This document shows positions 10,140 to 20,452 of a DNA stretch of 46,743 bases, piece by piece; position 1 is the first letter of the stretch; each line of letters opens with the position of its first letter. The notes beneath the pieces were generated by a model. The model had not been told where the DNA came from. It did no database searches and was given only the letters and a program-made list of their open reading frames with translations. Source of the DNA: Phellopilus nigrolimitatus (lineage: Eukaryota > Basidiomycota > Agaricomycetes > Hymenochaetales > Hymenochaetaceae); contig JAJOHG010000197.1 in assembly GCA_021029095.1 (NCBI GenBank), forward strand, positions 1-46,743, read 5' to 3'. The position numbers and the translations under genes are program-made.

Positions 10140-12318
10140 ATGATCATGGACCCGGCCGCTCCAAGCTTAGCCGATACCCGTAGCGCAACCACTTACGAGC
10201 TCGAAGCAGGAGCCAATAACTTGGACAAGAAATCTGCTAGCAATGTGGAGGTAAAAGCTTTGCTTCCTCCAGCGGCAGTAACCGTAATACCTGATGGCGG
10301 ATGGCAGGCCTGGTCGACACTTGTTGGCGCGTAAGTAATTGCAGATATAATTGACCTGGGCAATGACCGATTCCGCGTAGATATCTGGTCGTGTTCTGTA
10401 CATCTGGGCAAGTGCTGACGTTTATGAAGGGGATGGGAGGGTGAGGGTGCTGATTGGTACGACATATAGCTACGTGAATAGTTTTGGTGTCTACGAAGGT
10501 GCGTACTTCTCAGCAAGACTCCCAAGTTATTAAAAATAAACCTTCAAGCACCAAGACCTTTATGTTCGTGAATATCTGAATCATTCATCGTCCTCGGCAA
10601 TTGGGTAGCTCCTCCCCTGTTTGATGGTTAACTTAATACTAAGGACCAGCATGAAGCTGGATAGGGAGTACACAGACATTTTGTCTGTTCAGCATCGGTA
10701 TCTTTATGCCATGGACATAGGTTACTTGTAAGCTGAGTTCAGTCCTATATATGCCCATTAAAGCAAAAATTTCATTCCAGTCGTCAAGTCATGTTCGCGG
10801 GATCATCATTGTTCGTCTTCTGTCTCTTCATGATTTCTATCTCGCAACCACAGAAATGGTACCAGGTCAGTCACATATTTTAATTCTGCGAAGCCAAGCT
10901 AATGCACGGCCTAACTGCATTATACCAGCTCTTCCTTGCGCAAGGCATTGGGCTCGGAATCGCCATCGGATCGACATACGTACCGGCTCTGGGCGTCGTC
11001 GCCCACCACTTCAAGCGTCGGCGCTCGCTTGTGATGGGTGTCGTCGCCTCCGCATCCTCGCTTGGGGGCGTCGTCCACCCAATCATGCTCAACAAGCTCA
11101 TCCACGGCAGCCTCGGCTTCGCCTGGGGCGTGCGCTGCAGCGCATTCCTCAACCTCGCTCTGCTCGCCGTCGCGAACGCGCTTATGACGACGCGCCTGCC
11201 CCCGCAGAGCAAGAAGCTGTCGCATCAGATCGCGTACTGGCGCGTTTTCTTCAAGGACCGGACGTACGTCGTCGCGACGGCCGGCACATTCCTCCTCATC
11301 ACCGCCGTATTCTTCCCCATCTTCTACCTCCAGCTCGACGCGGTCGATCATAGCGTAGATCAAACCCTCGCGTTCTACACGGTCGGTGGACCTGGATTTT
11401 GGTTGCGGAATGCGCTGAACTCACTGAGCTTGTAGCTTGCAATCCTCAATGGCTCAAGCGCATTCGGGCGGGTTCTTCCGACGATCATCGTCGACCGAAC
11501 GGGCGTCTTTAATCTCATCGTGCCATGCACGCTCGCGTGTGGTGTGCTCATTTTCTCCATGGTCGCCATCAGTGACCTGGCAGGCACTATAGTCATTGCC
11601 ATCCTATATGGATTCTTTTCGGGAGCATGTGGGTGCTGTTGCTATTTTCTTCCGCGCTGCATATCCGAAAGGAAGGAGCTTACTTTTTGGGTTTGTTGAT
11701 GTGAGGGTCCAGGCATCTCACTCCTTGGACCCATGCTCGCGAACCTCTCGAAAGATGCGTCGGAAGTAGGGTATGTGCCTGTTTAAAAGGGAAAAATACA
11801 TGATACTCAATCGTCTCGTGGTGCAGAGCGCGCATCGGTGTATGCTTCGGTATTGGAGGTATGTGACGTTCAGAATCATTTTCGTGAAAGGATACTCATT
11901 GTCTTGAAACGGGTTGTTTAGGGATTGGAAGTTTGATAGGTACGCTCTAAAAACAATTTCATGCTCTTCTCTTCTTTTCTTTGTGATGTTAATAAACACA
12001 ATGCGGACAATCTATTTCATCTGCTCTACAGGCCCGCCAATCACAGGCGCACTTTTGACATCGCAGAATATCTGGATCAGGCCTGCCGTCTTCTGCGGGG
12101 TGCGTGTCTTTTTTTTCATTGCTTTTTGATGGACTGCCTTTCTTGAAATGGTTCGTTGACTGCATACAATATTATCTCATACCCCATAGGCGTGCATGTG
12201 TGCCGGCGCGTTTACACTTGGGGTCGCGGGGTGGCTCTCCTCTTTGATTAAGAAAGATAGAAAATCTAAAGGGGGAAATGCTGGACGTACGATGGACATT
12301 CCTAGATTATTAGACTGA
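10140..12318 (+). CDS. MFS carrier, monocarboxylate/riboflavin (MCH) type, 13 exons
   Basis: Plasma-membrane carrier of the fungal MCT-like family. Markers: PDGGWQAWSTLVGAYLVVFC (helix 1), GYVNSFGVYEDLYVREYL, SSSAIGWIGSTQTFCLF (helix 2), FLAQGIGLGIAIGSTYVPAL (helix 4), HHFKRRRSLVMG, SSLGGVVHPIM, and C-terminal helices with SSAFGRVLPTIIVDRTG and GFFSGACISLLGPM. Exons start at 10140, 10381, 10470, 10556, 10657, 10781, 10929, 11434, 11713, 11827, 11922, 12032 and 12190. Intron 2 uses a GC donor (10408). One weak point: in the exon from 10657 the frame through FSIGIF and the frame that joins GYFRQVMFAGSS do not match, so a one-base change at about 10705-10722, or an unusual splice, is needed there. 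It converges on the UstYa-like gene with 93 bases between stop codons. Substrate unknown. Confidence 0.82.
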
Positions 12319-12411
12319 CCATTGCATCTATGCATTGTTTGCCAGCCATTTTGGTTGCGCAGTTGCGCAGATGCCCTCGGCTTGAAATCACATATCCATG
12401 GCTTCTAGATT

Positions 12412-13184
12412 CTAATGACTATGATTTGCATGTCCGTCGCTTGCGGTGTCGAATGGAGAGCTAACATTCCACGTCGCCTTCCAGCTCACATAGTTATCAC
12501 CCACGAAATCGTAAAGCGCCTTCGAGTCTCCGCACATGTGCACAACTCCCGGCCCGCTGCGCATCGTCATATCCAGCCTCTCGGCGAGTTCCATGGATCC
12601 ATCCACGCCGACGGAAATCGCGCTGTCTTCGAGCGGCGCGAGCGGCTCGAGCGTGCGGTCCGCGGCACACAGGAAGAGCTGCCGGAGGTAGTTCATGCAG
12701 TGCTGCTGATGCGCGAAGCCCAGGTGCGCACCCGCGCCACGGGGATCCGCGAGATAGAGGCGCATCTTATCGACGCAGTGCAGCTGGTGGAACTGCGCGA
12801 CACAGAGCAGCCGTGCGGACGCGCCCACGCGCACGAAGCCGTAGCCCGGCGGGTAGATTGATGCCCATTGCTCTTCGGCGCCCGGGCCCGTGATTGGGAA
12901 CGCGTCGGCCGCGAGGGAGAAGGAGACAGGTGCCGCGGGGCGCGGGGGTAGTGGGAGGTGCTCGGGATAGTCGTCACCGACATATGCTGGTGCGGTGAGA
13001 GCACTGTAGAATCGGTGCTTGAGAAAGGCGAAGAGAGGTAGTACTTACAATAGGCATTCGATTCGTCGTGCTTGAGTGGGGCGTAAGAGTAGGAGTGCCA
13101 GGCGCGTCCCGCAAAGAGGTACGTGTTGACCACCATGCAGAGGACGATAAGCACCTCACAGAAAGTGTCGCGCTTCAGAATCAT
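12412..13184 (-). CDS. UstYa-like DUF3328 protein
   Basis: Two exons (13049-13184 and 12412-12986; intron of 62 nt) give 236 residues from the first in-frame ATG. Residues 8-26 form a membrane helix (FCEVLIVLCMVVNTYLFAG). The soluble part starts SYVGDDYPEHLPLP and carries the two family signatures: FHQLHC at 111-116 and HQQHCMNYLRQ at 138-148, followed by LCAADRTLEPL. This is the H-x2-HC pair of DUF3328. In ascomycetes UstYa-type members carry out oxidative macrocyclisation or chlorination-like steps on ribosomally made peptides; many other members have no known role. The frame stays open upstream of the ATG to an acceptor-like site, so a further 5' exon (donor at about 13337) is possible. 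It is divergent from the RidA gene. Confidence 0.85.
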
Positions 13185-13564
13185 ATTTTCGTAACGAGCT
13201 CGAGCGGGAGCGCTGGCTTCTGCTGGCAAGGTTACGGTTATTATTACTTACACATGATAACTAACTACCTGTATAGGACGTATTCCTTTCTGCCCTTCCT
13301 TTCGCTTCGGAACGTTACATAATTCTCGAAGATACTCACCTTCGGGATGGCGAAGTACTGTTGTCGTTGTCACTGCTAGTACTCTACCAAAAAAAAAAAA
13401 AAAACCCAGCTGTCATCTATCATGTCTGCTGACTACCGCTGACTGTTGTGTCTGATCACAAGTCTATATAAACAAAGGCATCGACGAGTTCAAATCTAGT
13501 TTCTTCTTTTCGAATTCTTATCCTCCGTCCACTGCAAAGTTTTTGTTTTCCTTTCTTATCCACG
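13185..13564. promoter_or_regulatory. Shared divergent promoter region, UstYa-like gene and RidA
   Basis: The 380 bases between the two divergent starts include a poly(A) run of 15 or so at about 13388-13403 and a TATA box (TATATAAA at 13465-13472) placed about 95 bases before the RidA ATG. The UstYa-like side has no clear TATA and may contain a small 5' exon. A T/A tract in a divergent promoter is a common nucleosome-free region signal. Confidence 0.45.
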
Positions 13565-14084
13565 ATGCCAGAATTTGTCTACACCGATAAAGCGATCCAG
13601 CCCATGGCTGTCTTTTCGCAAGCGGCGATCTCGGGCAAGCTCGTTTATGTGTCTGGGAACATCGGCTGCAAGCACGACCTTAGCGGCCTTGTGTCGGACG
13701 ATGTGAAGAAACAGACAGTATGTATTACGCATGGTGACGAGCCTTTCTAAAAACCACATCTTTAACCGACGCAACTCTCCCTTCCCGTACAGGAAGTGGC
13801 ATTGAATAACATTGCAAAGGTTTTAGAAGAGGCCGGATCTGGCCTGAAGCACATCATTAAGGCGAATTGCTACCTGAAGAATATGGACGGGGACTTTGGA
13901 GCTATGAACGAAGTCTACATAACGGTGCGTAGTCTCCTCCGCATCACTCGTGGTTTTATGAGAATGACGGACACGCGTGCAGTTTTTCGACAACGACAAG
14001 ATGCCCGCCCGCACGTGTGTCGGCGTCGCGAGTCTGCCACTGGGCGCTTCTGTTGAGATCGAGTGTGTCGCAGAAATTCCTTAG
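13565..14084 (+). CDS. RidA/YjgF/UK114 family protein
   Basis: Three exons (13565-13717, 13793-13924, 13983-14084) give 128 residues, the usual size of the family. RidA proteins deaminate reactive enamine/imine intermediates released by PLP enzymes; other members act in catabolic pathways. Motifs seen: VYVSGNIG near residue 30, LNNIAKVLEEAGSGL mid-protein, KANCYLKNMDGDF, MNEVY, and the C-terminal signature PARTCVGVASLPLGASVEIECVA, which includes the conserved arginine (PAR) that binds substrate carboxylate and the terminal glutamate region. The first part is less canonical than in housekeeping RidA, so this may be a specialised paralogue. TATA box at 13465. Confidence 0.9.
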
Positions 14085-14962
14085 TCTTGATGCGCTTCTG
14101 TCAGTAGGTCGAGCCACTACAGTAAACTGCATGCTCTTCTGTCAACGCATAATGATCTAAAATCCTTTCTATGCAAAGTTTTCTCGAAGCTTCATTGTAA
14201 TGCCGTATTGGATTCTGCAAAACACAAGGGTCGTCTGGTAAGCACACATGTTCCTTCTTCGTTGCAATTAGCATTTTCAAATATTGCACAGGAGTCGAGC
14301 CCCTTTGAGCTGTCAAGTTTTTCCGATCCAAGGAGTTAGACGTTAGAGTCTGTGTCTCCGTATCTTTCGTTGAGCCCACTAGGAAATTAGCCTTTGATTG
14401 ACGTGCATGTATTTGTTCGACGCGGAGTTCGTCTTCCAATAGTACATATAGGATATACATGTATAAAAGTAAGGAGAAAAGAGCGGGATAGTAAGTCAGC
14501 GTAAAGAAACTGACATGACATCTCGCCTTCGTCGCCTTCTCCGTCATCTTTAGGTCGGAGTGCAGGTGACAACGTACCTACTGTCAGCGTCCGTGCGCTC
14601 GCCAGCTTGCAGTCGAACCTCATCCTGCGGGTATTCTCTCCTTCCCTTTTTTCGTCGAGCGTCCGAATCGATAAAAAGTTTCGGTCCTGGGACAAGCAGC
14701 AGTCAGCATACGGATCTCCAATCTTAATACATTTTGCTGTGTTCTGTCTCTTTTTCTCTGTGCGTAAATGCTGACCAATCTCGAGGGCGCTACAGTCAAT
14801 GGTGAGCGAGCTGTGGCGGCAGCCGGTGGGCCGAACCGAACTCGAAACGTGTTCCGAAGATCAATTACGTCACGTCCATGCGACGGGATCTGCCGCACAG
14901 TTCTCTTGGCTCCCTCCCGCTGCGCATCTTCGAACCCTTCCTCATCTCTCTGCGCTGTGACA
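14085..14962. other. Spacer and upstream region of the 411-aa gene
   Basis: Nothing coding is supported. Frames on the minus strand (14101-15039) overlap the promoter and first exon of the next gene and show no family features. The segment 14828-14894 is partly repeated at 17939-17988 (see the separate entries). Confidence 0.35.
14828..14894 (+). promoter_or_regulatory. Duplicated upstream element with TTACGTCAC core
   Basis: GGGCCGA, then ACGTGTTCCGAA, then ATTACGTCAC, then CGGGATCTGCC recur in the same order at 17939-17988, with gaps. TTACGTCA is a half-matched CRE/ATF-type bZIP site. The element lies 70-135 bases before the start codon of the 411-residue gene. Regulatory function is inferred only from position and motif. 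Confidence 0.35.
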
Positions 14963-16415
14963 ATGGACCGAGTCCTTTCTCTCAACCGAGCGACTCCACT
15001 TCGACACAGAGATGAAGACGATACCAGCTCTGTTTCCACTGACGACTCGCGGAGCGCTTACACGCAGTGCTCGATCGTCTCGTCCATTTCGTTGACACAA
15101 ACAATATCTAATAACGTAGGGCCAGGACGCATCCTCGACAACTACTTCTATCAGCCACTCGGAAAGGCAATACAGTACAGATTATGCAAGTTGGTCGCGA
15201 AGAGACAGATCCAGCGAGCAGAGAAAATCATCACGGACATGATCACTTCTGCACGCTCGCAGATACCTGATGACGGAACTCATTTCATCGAACAGGTGGT
15301 GAAGTGGGACGTACCCGTCAAAAATTTGACAGACCTATTGTTCATCTGGGGATTACGAAACGGTCTTCCTGGTTGGGACGAAAAAGAGGTTGCGCACCAA
15401 TGTGGCGTCCTTGCTTTGATTATGAGGTCCGTATGTCTAGTTTTTTCTGAATGACGATGCATCACTTTCTAACGATTACTCTGACAGTCGCTCTTCTCTG
15501 TCCATTAAAATTGCCGCTTTCAGAAAGATCCTTAACTTGACGCGAGACTATCCACGGTTAAGTTTCCTCTTTGATCCATCCTTTGCCGAACAGGAATATC
15601 AAGCTATCCTGCATTCGTCACAAAGCGGTGCAGTTCTTTCGTACTATGGGATAGAAATCCTTAATCTGTTTGAGCGGGACAAAACAGCGAAGCTTCTTCG
15701 CCGCCTTTCAAACTCGATTCCCGACACGGCCATATCGAAAGATAATTTTCGCTTCTTTCGACCCGGCCTTCTATCGTTTCTTGCTGATGCTTTGGATGGA
15801 TTTTTGTAAGAGGCCAATCTCGTTTTTATATTCTCTGATCAGAATCCCTTATAGTCCTGATCCGGTGTCTGATAATTTGGAGTTCATCTTACGACTGCTC
15901 GATTTGAAAGAGTTGTATCACTACGATGGATCAGACCTCACCTCCCATGACGAGCCCATTGTCATCTTCTGGGAGACGGTTGCCAAGCGAAGAGGTGAGA
16001 GTTGGAAACTCGAGAGAAATCTGCTTTCTGGTTTGGAACGTACTTGGGAGAATGCGGGCTCGTCTCAGTTGATCTCAAAAAGTTCGTCCGAGAAAGTGGA
16101 GGATTTGGTTCGGCTGTCTTTCAGGGTCATTCACCAATTTGACGTTATGCAAGGCTTGTGAGTCATACCTATTTTGTCCTCTCATTGCAAAGTAGTATTG
16201 CCTTTTACTGTTTCTTCTGCCGTTCGTACATAATGGCTAGCGCGCGGCGATGGAAAATGATCGACAACGCGAGGCTCACTGTGCAGACAAATTCCGGATT
16301 GTCGGAAGATAGGATTGAGGAGTTATGGGAAGAAGGTTACAATAGAGACACAGATCTGCTCGACAAATTCAAGAAAAGGGCTGCTAGATTCAAACCCGAG
16401 AACAGCACGAAATGA
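14963..16415 (+). CDS. Unknown protein, 411 aa, founding member of a local family
   Basis: Four exons (14963-15426, 15524-15805, 15843-16157, 16241-16415) keep frame and give 411 residues. The second acceptor could instead be at 15487, adding 12 residues. No domain recognised. The N-terminus is acidic and Ser/Thr-rich (DEDDTSSVSTDDSRSAYTQCS), followed by ISLTQTISNN, a basic amphipathic stretch ending KRQIQRAEKIITD, and a largely helical body with many Trp and Leu residues; the C-terminus is basic (KFKKRAARFKPENS). No signal peptide or membrane helix is evident. Two damaged relatives lie in the window (26-130 and 7440-7819), which suggests a family that duplicates locally. Function is unknown. 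Confidence 0.7.
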
Positions 16416-16951
16416 TCGGAGGATGTCATGCTGGGATGGTGTAGTCACTGCCGATCCGTCAAAGTAAGCCCGCACATTCACTCGTTTTATGAATTTTATC
16501 GAACAGGATTTTATCTGTTTACCCAATTATTCAGGTCCGTACTATATTCGTTTGCTCAAACTACCGATAAGTAACTGGTGCTCTGGGATGTTCCGCAGAG
16601 TATCCTTTCTCTGTAAGCACGCGACATTCAACGCACTTCGCTATTCCAGTTTCTCTGACTAGCGTGATTTGTAGATCTCGATGATCCATCTTGCCTCTCA
16701 TTCTTCGACCACCTTAGGTGACCTGTTTCTCCATGCTACTATGTACTCGACACTCGATCACTGCCCTGTCAAGGGTGCGGCTAGATTCTACATGCGATCT
16801 CCAGTATTATGGATCCGGGTATGCTTTGTACGGCACCTCGCGGAGGGCGGCATATAAAGGTAGTGCGCCGTCGGCGTGTACTTGTACGAGAGCTCTTCGT
16901 TTTTGTCAAGTAACAGACTTGTGGTTTTATGTACAGCTTTTCATTTTCAAC
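16416..16951. other. Spacer, nothing recognised
   Basis: The 3' flank of the 411-residue gene up to the MITE. Short frames only, with no domain, repeat or RNA feature that I can support. Confidence 0.4.
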
Positions 16952-16953
16952 TA

Positions 16954-17704
16954 CAGTCGACTATCTTATAATGCATAAGCTAATAATGCATATGAGCTAC
17001 TAATGCATACGAAATGGCGGAACCGACTTCGTCCCCGCTAAGATATGCATAAAATCCAATATCGAATACTGCATACGAAATTTGGCCATATGCATTATTA
17101 AATATGCCTTTTTGGGTAATTTTTGTCAAGATTTGATGCACCTTGTATCCCGATGGTGATCCCGGCAGGACATTAAATATATTTCTGACAGCCAGCATGC
17201 AAAAAAAAGTAAACAGAAGAGAAATCAATGCTCTATTTCGAATTGCTACACAAGCTTTGTTATGTAAGCAAAGAAAAATGGAAGCCTCGCAACAAATCAA
17301 GCACATACCACCCTCAAACTCGTAAGCCAAGAGACATAAATTCACCAGAGACATCTGCTATATCAGCTGTCTCTGCAGCTGGTGGAACCTCCAACACATG
17401 GATTTGGCAACTCATAAGCAAGTTACACTTTATTCATTCTTTCCTGTACAATTTTCAGATACTATGAGCACATCTTAGGTTCGCTATTGTCATTATCTTT
17501 TGATTTTTAATTCAATTATTATCATTATATCGGTAATTTATATCATTTTGGAAAGCACGCAAATGTCGGCGCTAAACTGGCGTGACGAGAGCATACTACA
17601 AGGTCACGCATTATCACAATAAAGTGACATCTACTACTGCATATGATCTACTAATGCATACGAAAACTGGGGACGGACCTCATGCATTATTAGATAGTCG
17701 ACTG
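16954..17704. mobile_element. MITE, Tc1/mariner-pogo type, 751 bp with TA target duplication
   Basis: The ends are inverted copies: CAGTCGACTATCT then (T/A)ATAATGCAT at the left, and the reverse complement at the right (17680-17704). TA dinucleotides flank both sides (16952-16953 and 17705-17706), as expected for Tc1/mariner superfamily insertion. Inside, ATGCAT and TAATGCATACGAA motifs recur; a near-identical 27-base segment is present as a direct repeat at 16988-17014 and 17639-17665. No transposase frame of useful length or DDE motif was seen, so it is non-autonomous. AT content is higher than in its neighbours. Confidence 0.75.
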
Positions 17705-17706
17705 TA

Positions 17707-19165
17707 CATGATGTTCCCTTGAACGAGGCTATTGAAAGTTCACAATTGGAGTTCCGGCTAGCAGACAGTATGGTCAGCTCTGCGACCGGGAAGAGAGGGT
17801 GTAAACAAGCATGCGAATCACGAAAGAGGCATCGCCTTCAATTCATGGATGTATTTCCAGTGACCTCTTAAATGAACACGACGGGGTGCATGAGAGCAGA
17901 TCTAACAGTGTCAATGTCACTTCACTGCAGGGCGGCATGGGCCGAGTCGGTACGTGTTCCGAAAATCGATTACGTCACGGGATCTGCCATCTTCAACGCC
18001 GCCCTCAACAGCGTCGACTGTCTCGCGACGTGGCAACCTGTCTAGCAGTATCATCGATGATGATAACACTCTCCACTCTGCGCTCTGTTCTCAAGTATCT
18101 CGCTAACGTTGCCCATTCGATGGTGCCTTCCTCATTGCGGGCGGTTCCGTGATAGAGGCCGGAATGCAGGACGGGCTCACGCGTAGATCATACAGTCTGT
18201 CGTTTCCTTAGACACTTAACAGAGTACGTGTCGTTTTTTTCACTTTCATTTTGCATTGTTTCCCTCAGTCTGCTTTTGTTTTTCATTAGCTTTGCGACAA
18301 GCAGCTTCAGTTAGGCCACCCGTCCCGTGTCAACCAAGCTCATTGAGAACGAGTAACTACCGATAACCCACTGTCCTAGTGGTCACCCACCTTACAAATA
18401 GGCCTTTTCGTGGATGGGTTATCCAGGCCGAACGGCTCATCCGGTTAAAATAGGAAGGAGGGCGCCGTTGGAGTTCCGGTATGTTCTCCTACGTCTATCA
18501 ACTTTTTTTTTCTTTCTCGTCATGTATTTCCGAAATTGTTTCCTTAAGCCCATCGCTAGATCCAATTCCGCCCCATATTTCTCAAGCATTATCGAGAAAT
18601 CGCTTTTGACTTATTCACCCTCTGCACGGATTAACCATCTAACTCGGATACACTCGCCAGTGCAGTGTGTATCTCTCCAGGATAAGAGCACGGCTGCCTT
18701 CCCTTTCATACAATTCAGCTGGCATCGGCAAGAGCACGGTTTTATTACGCTTGTATTGTGCTCTGATGCGGATGTGACATCTAGCTCTGCTAGTTAGTAC
18801 GCCGCGCGCTCGCATGGACATGGAGCGGCGGAGCGGCGGCCGAATACTCCGCTGCCTCTGTCGACACCAGGGGTCTTGCCCGCGCGTCGGCGTTGGAGCA
18901 CTAGGCACCTTTCTGCGGGTACTCCCGCTTTCTCTATTATGCACCTCTCGGGGCGTATAAGAACAAGTCTCAGCACTGGGGCACACAGCAGGCAGCATGC
19001 GGACGCAGGTGCGGTCCCCACATAGTTAGACACAATCTTGACATCCATCTCACTTTGGCCAAGCTGGACGGTGTTATTCCGTCACGCGTTTCTCTTGCTA
19101 GGAAAGAATGGAAATAGTTTTACGAGATCAGGACTTCTCTCTGTCGTATCTTTCTCAGTGCTGTA
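17707..19165. other. Region without a supported gene
   Basis: This stretch holds a partial copy of the upstream element of the 411-residue gene (17903-17988) and several frames without family features (17811-18152 plus, 18414-18797 plus, 18639-19048 minus). The partial copy suggests a decayed duplicate whose coding part is gone. Nothing else supported. Confidence 0.35.
17903..17988 (+). repeat. Partial duplicate of the 411-aa gene upstream element
   Basis: Matches 14800-14894 with gaps: (C/A)AGTCAATG-like segment, GGCGGCA..GGGCCGA, ACGTGTTCCGAA, TTACGTCAC and GGGATCTGCC in the same order. The first-exon coding sequence that follows in the intact gene is not present downstream. Confidence 0.5.
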
Positions 19166-19670
19166 TTACAACAAATAATATCCGCAATGCACAACGCCAG
19201 TTATGGTATAACAATCATCGACAAACTGTACTACGTGCGTAGCTCTCCTAACGCCTACTGCTGGAGGGCATCAGATACTTACTTGCCCTCGCAGCGTCTT
19301 CCGGGACACCGATCACAGTCCATTTCTTATCTTTGCGTTCAGTGATCACCGGAAAATAAATTGCCATTCCTCCTGGCAAGGACTTGACGTGGGCGGTGAG
19401 CTTCTCCCTTGTGAATGCGAGATATCAGAAACCGACAGTATCATGAAGAGAATGCGATAGCTCACTGATCGGAAAAGAAATGTTTGTCTGTCATGTCAAT
19501 GCGTTTGCGGTAGTATAGGATACCGCTTCGTTCCTGCAATCGACGATGAGTTATGTGGTGTAAATCAATATTCGCAGACATACATGTTTACGGCGAGAGA
19601 CTAGCTCGATTCCACCGAATGCGCTGATGCTCTTCAATTTCTCGAAGTCAGAGGCTTTGGGAAGGGACAT
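19166..19670 (-). CDS. Unknown small protein, 114 aa
   Basis: Four exons (19584-19670, 19466-19533, 19283-19407, 19166-19230) with canonical GT-AG introns of about 50-58 nt join in frame to 114 residues. The N-terminus reads MSLPKASDFEKLKSISAFGG; the middle holds ILYYRKRIDMTDKHFFSD; then LPGGMAIYFPVITERKDKKW. It has no signal peptide, membrane helix or recognised domain. The clean intron chain and full length support a real gene. The motif HFFS also occurs in the neighbouring 191-residue protein, but I see no further similarity. Function unknown. Confidence 0.6.
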
Positions 19671-20349
19671 TGTGTTTATGTGTCCGAGTGAGTTCGCGAG
19701 TAAAGAGGATGTAGATTTTTAACGAACCAATGCTCCTTCAAGGCTCTTATAGTGTGCAAGTCGATACGAGGGTGGCTTATAATAAGTGCTCCTTTTTCAA
19801 ATTCGTGTTCAATTGCACTTTGTGAAAAATAGATATGAACTCCGGATAGCTTTCTTCCCAGCGATGTGAGTAAAAGTAGCTCGTGAGTACGATATCTGGG
19901 CGGGCGGGCGCATAGTTGGTCGGTCCTGGAGTGTTTGGGACGTCTAAATGAACATTAGACCTGCGCATAAATATCTGGATTCGCACGATGCGTTATCGAC
20001 TAACTATAGCAGGTGGGTGCCACATAGCAAAGACTACTCGATATGTCGGCGACCGAGATCATTGCAATGATCTCGACCATATTTAGCGTACGCTTTGCTC
20101 TTTGCTGTCCCTTATTAGAACATTATCGAGCGTGTACAAAAATAGAGGGACATGAAACAGGCTTGATGTGTCTTCGGAGAAAAAGGTGGTAGAACAACTT
20201 CTGCGCGCAACCTCAGTTGAACGACATGCTTAGAATAATCCGTCAAAGTGGCAGCCCCGTATCATTGAAACGAAGCAAAGAGCGTAGCAGCTCTGAGTTC
20301 TGGGAGTTTTTCCCTCAAAAATAACATTAGGACAAGTTTATGTTCGACG
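19671..20349. other. Spacer between divergent small genes
   Basis: The divergent intergenic region between the 114- and 191-residue genes. It contains promoter sequence for both. I noted no coding exon or repeat; one minus-strand frame (19777-19986) has no family features. Confidence 0.35.
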
Positions 20350-20356
20350 TATAAAA
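20350..20356 (+). promoter_or_regulatory. TATA box of the 191-aa gene
   Basis: TATAAAA in GTATAAAAGCAGGCAG about 100 bases before the ATG at 20453. The same box and flank occur in the inverted copy at 46720-46726, so the promoter was duplicated with the gene. Confidence 0.55.
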
Positions 20357-20452
20357 GCAGGCAGTATGCTCTCTGCAGCTCAATCAAATTCATAGAAAAA
20401 AAAAAGCACCTCAGCACTCGATCTCATCGATACCTACAAATCAGAAAGCATT

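Noticed and set aside
17143..17325. Possible transposase remnant inside the TA-flanked MITE
   Set aside because: The 60-codon frame is basic but shows no helix-turn-helix or DDE catalytic residues that I can identify.
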